Notes under the pieces: model-generated
Databases searched by the model: none
The model's input: the letters and a program-made list of their open reading frames with translations, nothing else
What the model was told of the DNA's origin: nothing
Program-made: the position numbers and the translations under genes
Shown: one piece after another, positions 29,297-30,398 of the stretch
How positions within the stretch are numbered: the first letter of the stretch is position 1
Layout: each line of letters starts with the position of its first letter
IMG/VR virus record: IMGVR_UViG_3300020191_000050
Location: 1 to 30,398 of that record
DNA from: a virus
DNA: 30,398 nt
Direction: 5' to 3' (one strand)

Positions 29297-29375
29297 CATA
29301 TCATCCTAACAGTGTGCCATACCTATAACTTGAAGCGAAAAACTAAAAGGTTATAAATATAGTTAAGTTAAGTTA

Positions 29376-29422
29376 TCGGTATCCCTACCGAAAGAGGATG
29401 GAGGCTTTCACACCAACCATCC
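29376..29422. ncRNA. Two adjacent hairpins, possible structured RNA
   Basis: TCGGTA-TCCC-TACCGA (29376-29391) is a perfect 6-bp hairpin. GGATGG (29396-29401) and CCATCC (29417-29422) form a second 6-bp stem that can be extended by an inner GG/CC. They lie in a long untranslated region upstream of a minus-strand terminator. No known RNA family is recognised. Confidence 0.35.
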
Positions 29423-29501
29423 ACAGGAAACTAAGAGAACATGAATAAAACTACATAAGTTCGTTAATTATGTATCTGATCATTGGGTCTCTATCCAACA
29501 A

Positions 29502-29792
29502 TCAGAAAGGCAATCCAGTGTCTGAACCACCTACAGCGGCAGGAGAACTTTGAACCTCTTTAATGACACCATCGGTCATTAATACTTTTCCGCTACCTAA
29601 CCATAGCGTCTCAGAGCCTGATGCTCGCTCTTCTTTAGACTGAGAAACAGCAACAGAAATATTCTTTCCATATTCGTTTGCTTCATCTTTCACAAACAGA
29701 ACCAAATCTAAGTAGGTTCCTTTCTGACCCTTTACGAGTTTGTCTTTCGGTATTTTGCTTACGTCAATAGACGCTACGATTGTTGCTGACAT
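29502..29792 (-). CDS. Single-stranded DNA-binding-like protein
   Basis: This encodes a 96-residue protein. The N-terminus (ATIVASIDVSKIPKDKLVKG, QKGTYLDLVLFV) and the YGKNISVAVSQSKEERA segment match a small phage ssDNA-binding family I recognise, with SQ-KEER as a landmark. The C-terminus ends in GGSDTGLPF, a short version of the acidic DDxxPF tail by which SSB proteins recruit partners. It would coat single-stranded DNA at the fork, together with the helicase encoded just upstream. A shared 13-mer TATTGAATCAAAC lies 30 nt before the ATG and may be its promoter or operator. Confidence 0.72.
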   Translation of the reverse strand: MSATIVASIDVSKIPKDKLVKGQKGTYLDLVLFVKDEANEYGKNISVAVSQSKEERASGSETLWLGSGKVLMTDGVIKEVQSSPAAVGGSDTGLPF

Positions 29793-29822
29793 AATGTATT
29801 TGAGTTAAGTTAATATTGCAAC

Positions 29823-29835
29823 GTTTGATTCAATA
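29823..29835 (-). promoter_or_regulatory. 13-bp motif TATTGAATCAAAC upstream of the ssDNA-binding gene
   Basis: This is the second exact copy of the motif at 4773-4785, here on the minus strand and 30 nt upstream of the ATG at 29792. The spacing is close to that of the first copy (26 nt). TTGAAT may be a -35 element; the -10 regions of the two sites do not align well. Confidence 0.45.
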
Positions 29836-29863
29836 ATATAGTAAGTTACAAGGTATCAGTCAA

Positions 29864-30398
29864 TTAAAACTTTGCTCTAGGCAAAGATAATCCTGCGTCT
29901 TGTAAGTGCTCTAGTCTCAAGCGGTTATGAGTTAACATGCCTCTACGAGACTTGACTACTTTTGCGAACACTGATTCGTAAGGGAACCTTTGATCCTCTT
30001 TCCATCCTCTTACGTTAATCCCTCCAAGCCCATCCTGCCCAATAAGGCTCTCTACCATGTTAGGTCTAAATACGGAGGTCATACAGTGAGCCACATTCTT
30101 GATTACCTGAGCCCATTGAGCGTCTTTATACTTAGGCTCAAGAGCCCACCCATGTCGGGTGTTGTCGTTAATCGTTACCTGACTACAGACTAAGATAAGC
30201 ACGTTAAGCTCCTTGGCAATCTGTTTCAATACCTTTGTTACGTAGTTCAGCTCTAAGGTTCTTGAGTCAAATTTTCCTTTGGCATATACCTCTTGTATGT
30301 AGTCTACCACTACAAAGTCAAGACCATTATCTTGCTTTACGATTCGGCACTGTCTTTTCATTTCGTCTACATCGTCTATAGAGTCTACGATCCTGATA
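29864..30398 (-). CDS. DnaB-type replicative helicase, C-terminal part (cut by window end)
   Basis: The frame is open to the right edge of the window, so the N-terminal part, including Walker A, is missing. About 177 residues are visible. FVVVDYIQEV is the Walker B strand (DnaB: VVIDYLQL). LNYVTKVLKQIAKELNVLIL followed by VCSQVTINDNTR matches the LKxLAKELNVPVIxLSQLxR motif. A later basic segment (VFAKVVKSRRGMLTHNRL) fits the KxRxG arginine region that contacts ATP across subunits. It would unwind phage DNA ahead of the fork as a hexamer. It is followed by the ssDNA-binding gene 71 nt downstream. The internal ATG at 30361 is not the true start, because the frame and the family match extend beyond it. 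Confidence 0.85.
   Translation of the reverse strand, partial: IRIVDSIDDVDEMKRQCRIVKQDNGLDFVVVDYIQEVYAKGKFDSRTLELNYVTKVLKQIAKELNVLILVCSQVTINDNTRHGWALEPKYKDAQWAQVIKNVAHCMTSVFRPNMVESLIGQDGLGGINVRGWKEDQRFPYESVFAKVVKSRRGMLTHNRLRLEHLQDAGLSLPRAKF

Larger units (their letters stand above)
29157..29501. other. Gene-free region with hairpins and a terminator
   Basis: No convincing gene is present in these 345 nt. They hold the terminator at 29262-29296, two hairpins at 29376-29422, and an 11-mer AGTTAAGTTAA (29361-29371) that recurs at 29803-29813 before the ssDNA-binding gene. On the minus strand TTGACG (29236-29231) could be a -35 element for the endolysin operon, but the -10 is unclear. The long untranslated stretch before the terminator could encode a small RNA. 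Confidence 0.55.

Noticed and set aside
29340-29440. tRNA gene in the gene-free region
   Set aside because: The two hairpins do not form a cloverleaf, and there is no T-loop consensus or acceptor stem.

Overview
The window is a large part of the genome of a tailed double-stranded DNA phage (Caudoviricetes). A split terminase, portal, scaffold, HK97-fold-type capsid protein, head-tail connectors, tail tube proteins, a frameshifted tail-chaperone pair, a long tape measure protein and several fibre proteins point to a siphovirus with a long non-contractile tail. No sheath, integrase, repressor module, tRNA gene or CRISPR array was seen. The host cannot be fixed from the sequence. Most genes lack a clear Shine-Dalgarno sequence (clear exceptions are at 2277, 10992, 24400 and the minus-strand start 28764), and the fibre style is common in marine phages. 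A marine host, perhaps of the Bacteroidota or a relative, is my low-confidence guess.

Layout. (1) 1-1178, plus strand: a cut-off zinc-ribbon-like protein, a helix-hairpin-helix-like DNA repair-fold protein and a small helix-turn-helix protein, closed by a strong terminator. This block is T-poor and C-rich on its coding strand, unlike the rest. (2) 1179-1478: gene-free region with palindromes, the likely control region of the morphogenesis operon. (3) 1479-8907: packaging and head genes: a small ORF, small terminase, large terminase in two pieces with a third gene between them, an opposite-strand PD-(D/E)XK-like nuclease gene, two small conserved phage proteins, portal, scaffold and capsid, closed by a strong terminator. 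(4) 8916-16665: a holin-like protein, connectors, tail terminator, two paralogous tail tube proteins, chaperones with a -1 frameshift site, tape measure and tail-tip proteins. (5) 16649-27213: a second tail-tip paralogue, a 1521-residue repeat fibre, a G8/beta-helix protein, a second repeat fibre and small proteins. (6) 27239-30398, minus strand: from the right end inward, a DnaB-type helicase (cut by the window), an ssDNA-binding protein, an M15-type endolysin, a holin, an unknown gene, a free-standing DnaA domain IV protein and a small membrane protein. The two arms converge on a probable bidirectional terminator near 27240-27280.

How it fits together. The plus arm builds the virion and packages DNA; the minus arm replicates DNA and lyses the cell. 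The most unusual points are the large terminase split at the ATPase/nuclease boundary by a gene resembling a degenerate serine-recombinase catalytic domain, and a DnaA domain IV protein whose surroundings contain a perfect consensus DnaA box, a 15-bp direct repeat, hairpins and a possible 15-codon leader peptide: a candidate origin or self-regulated initiator switch.
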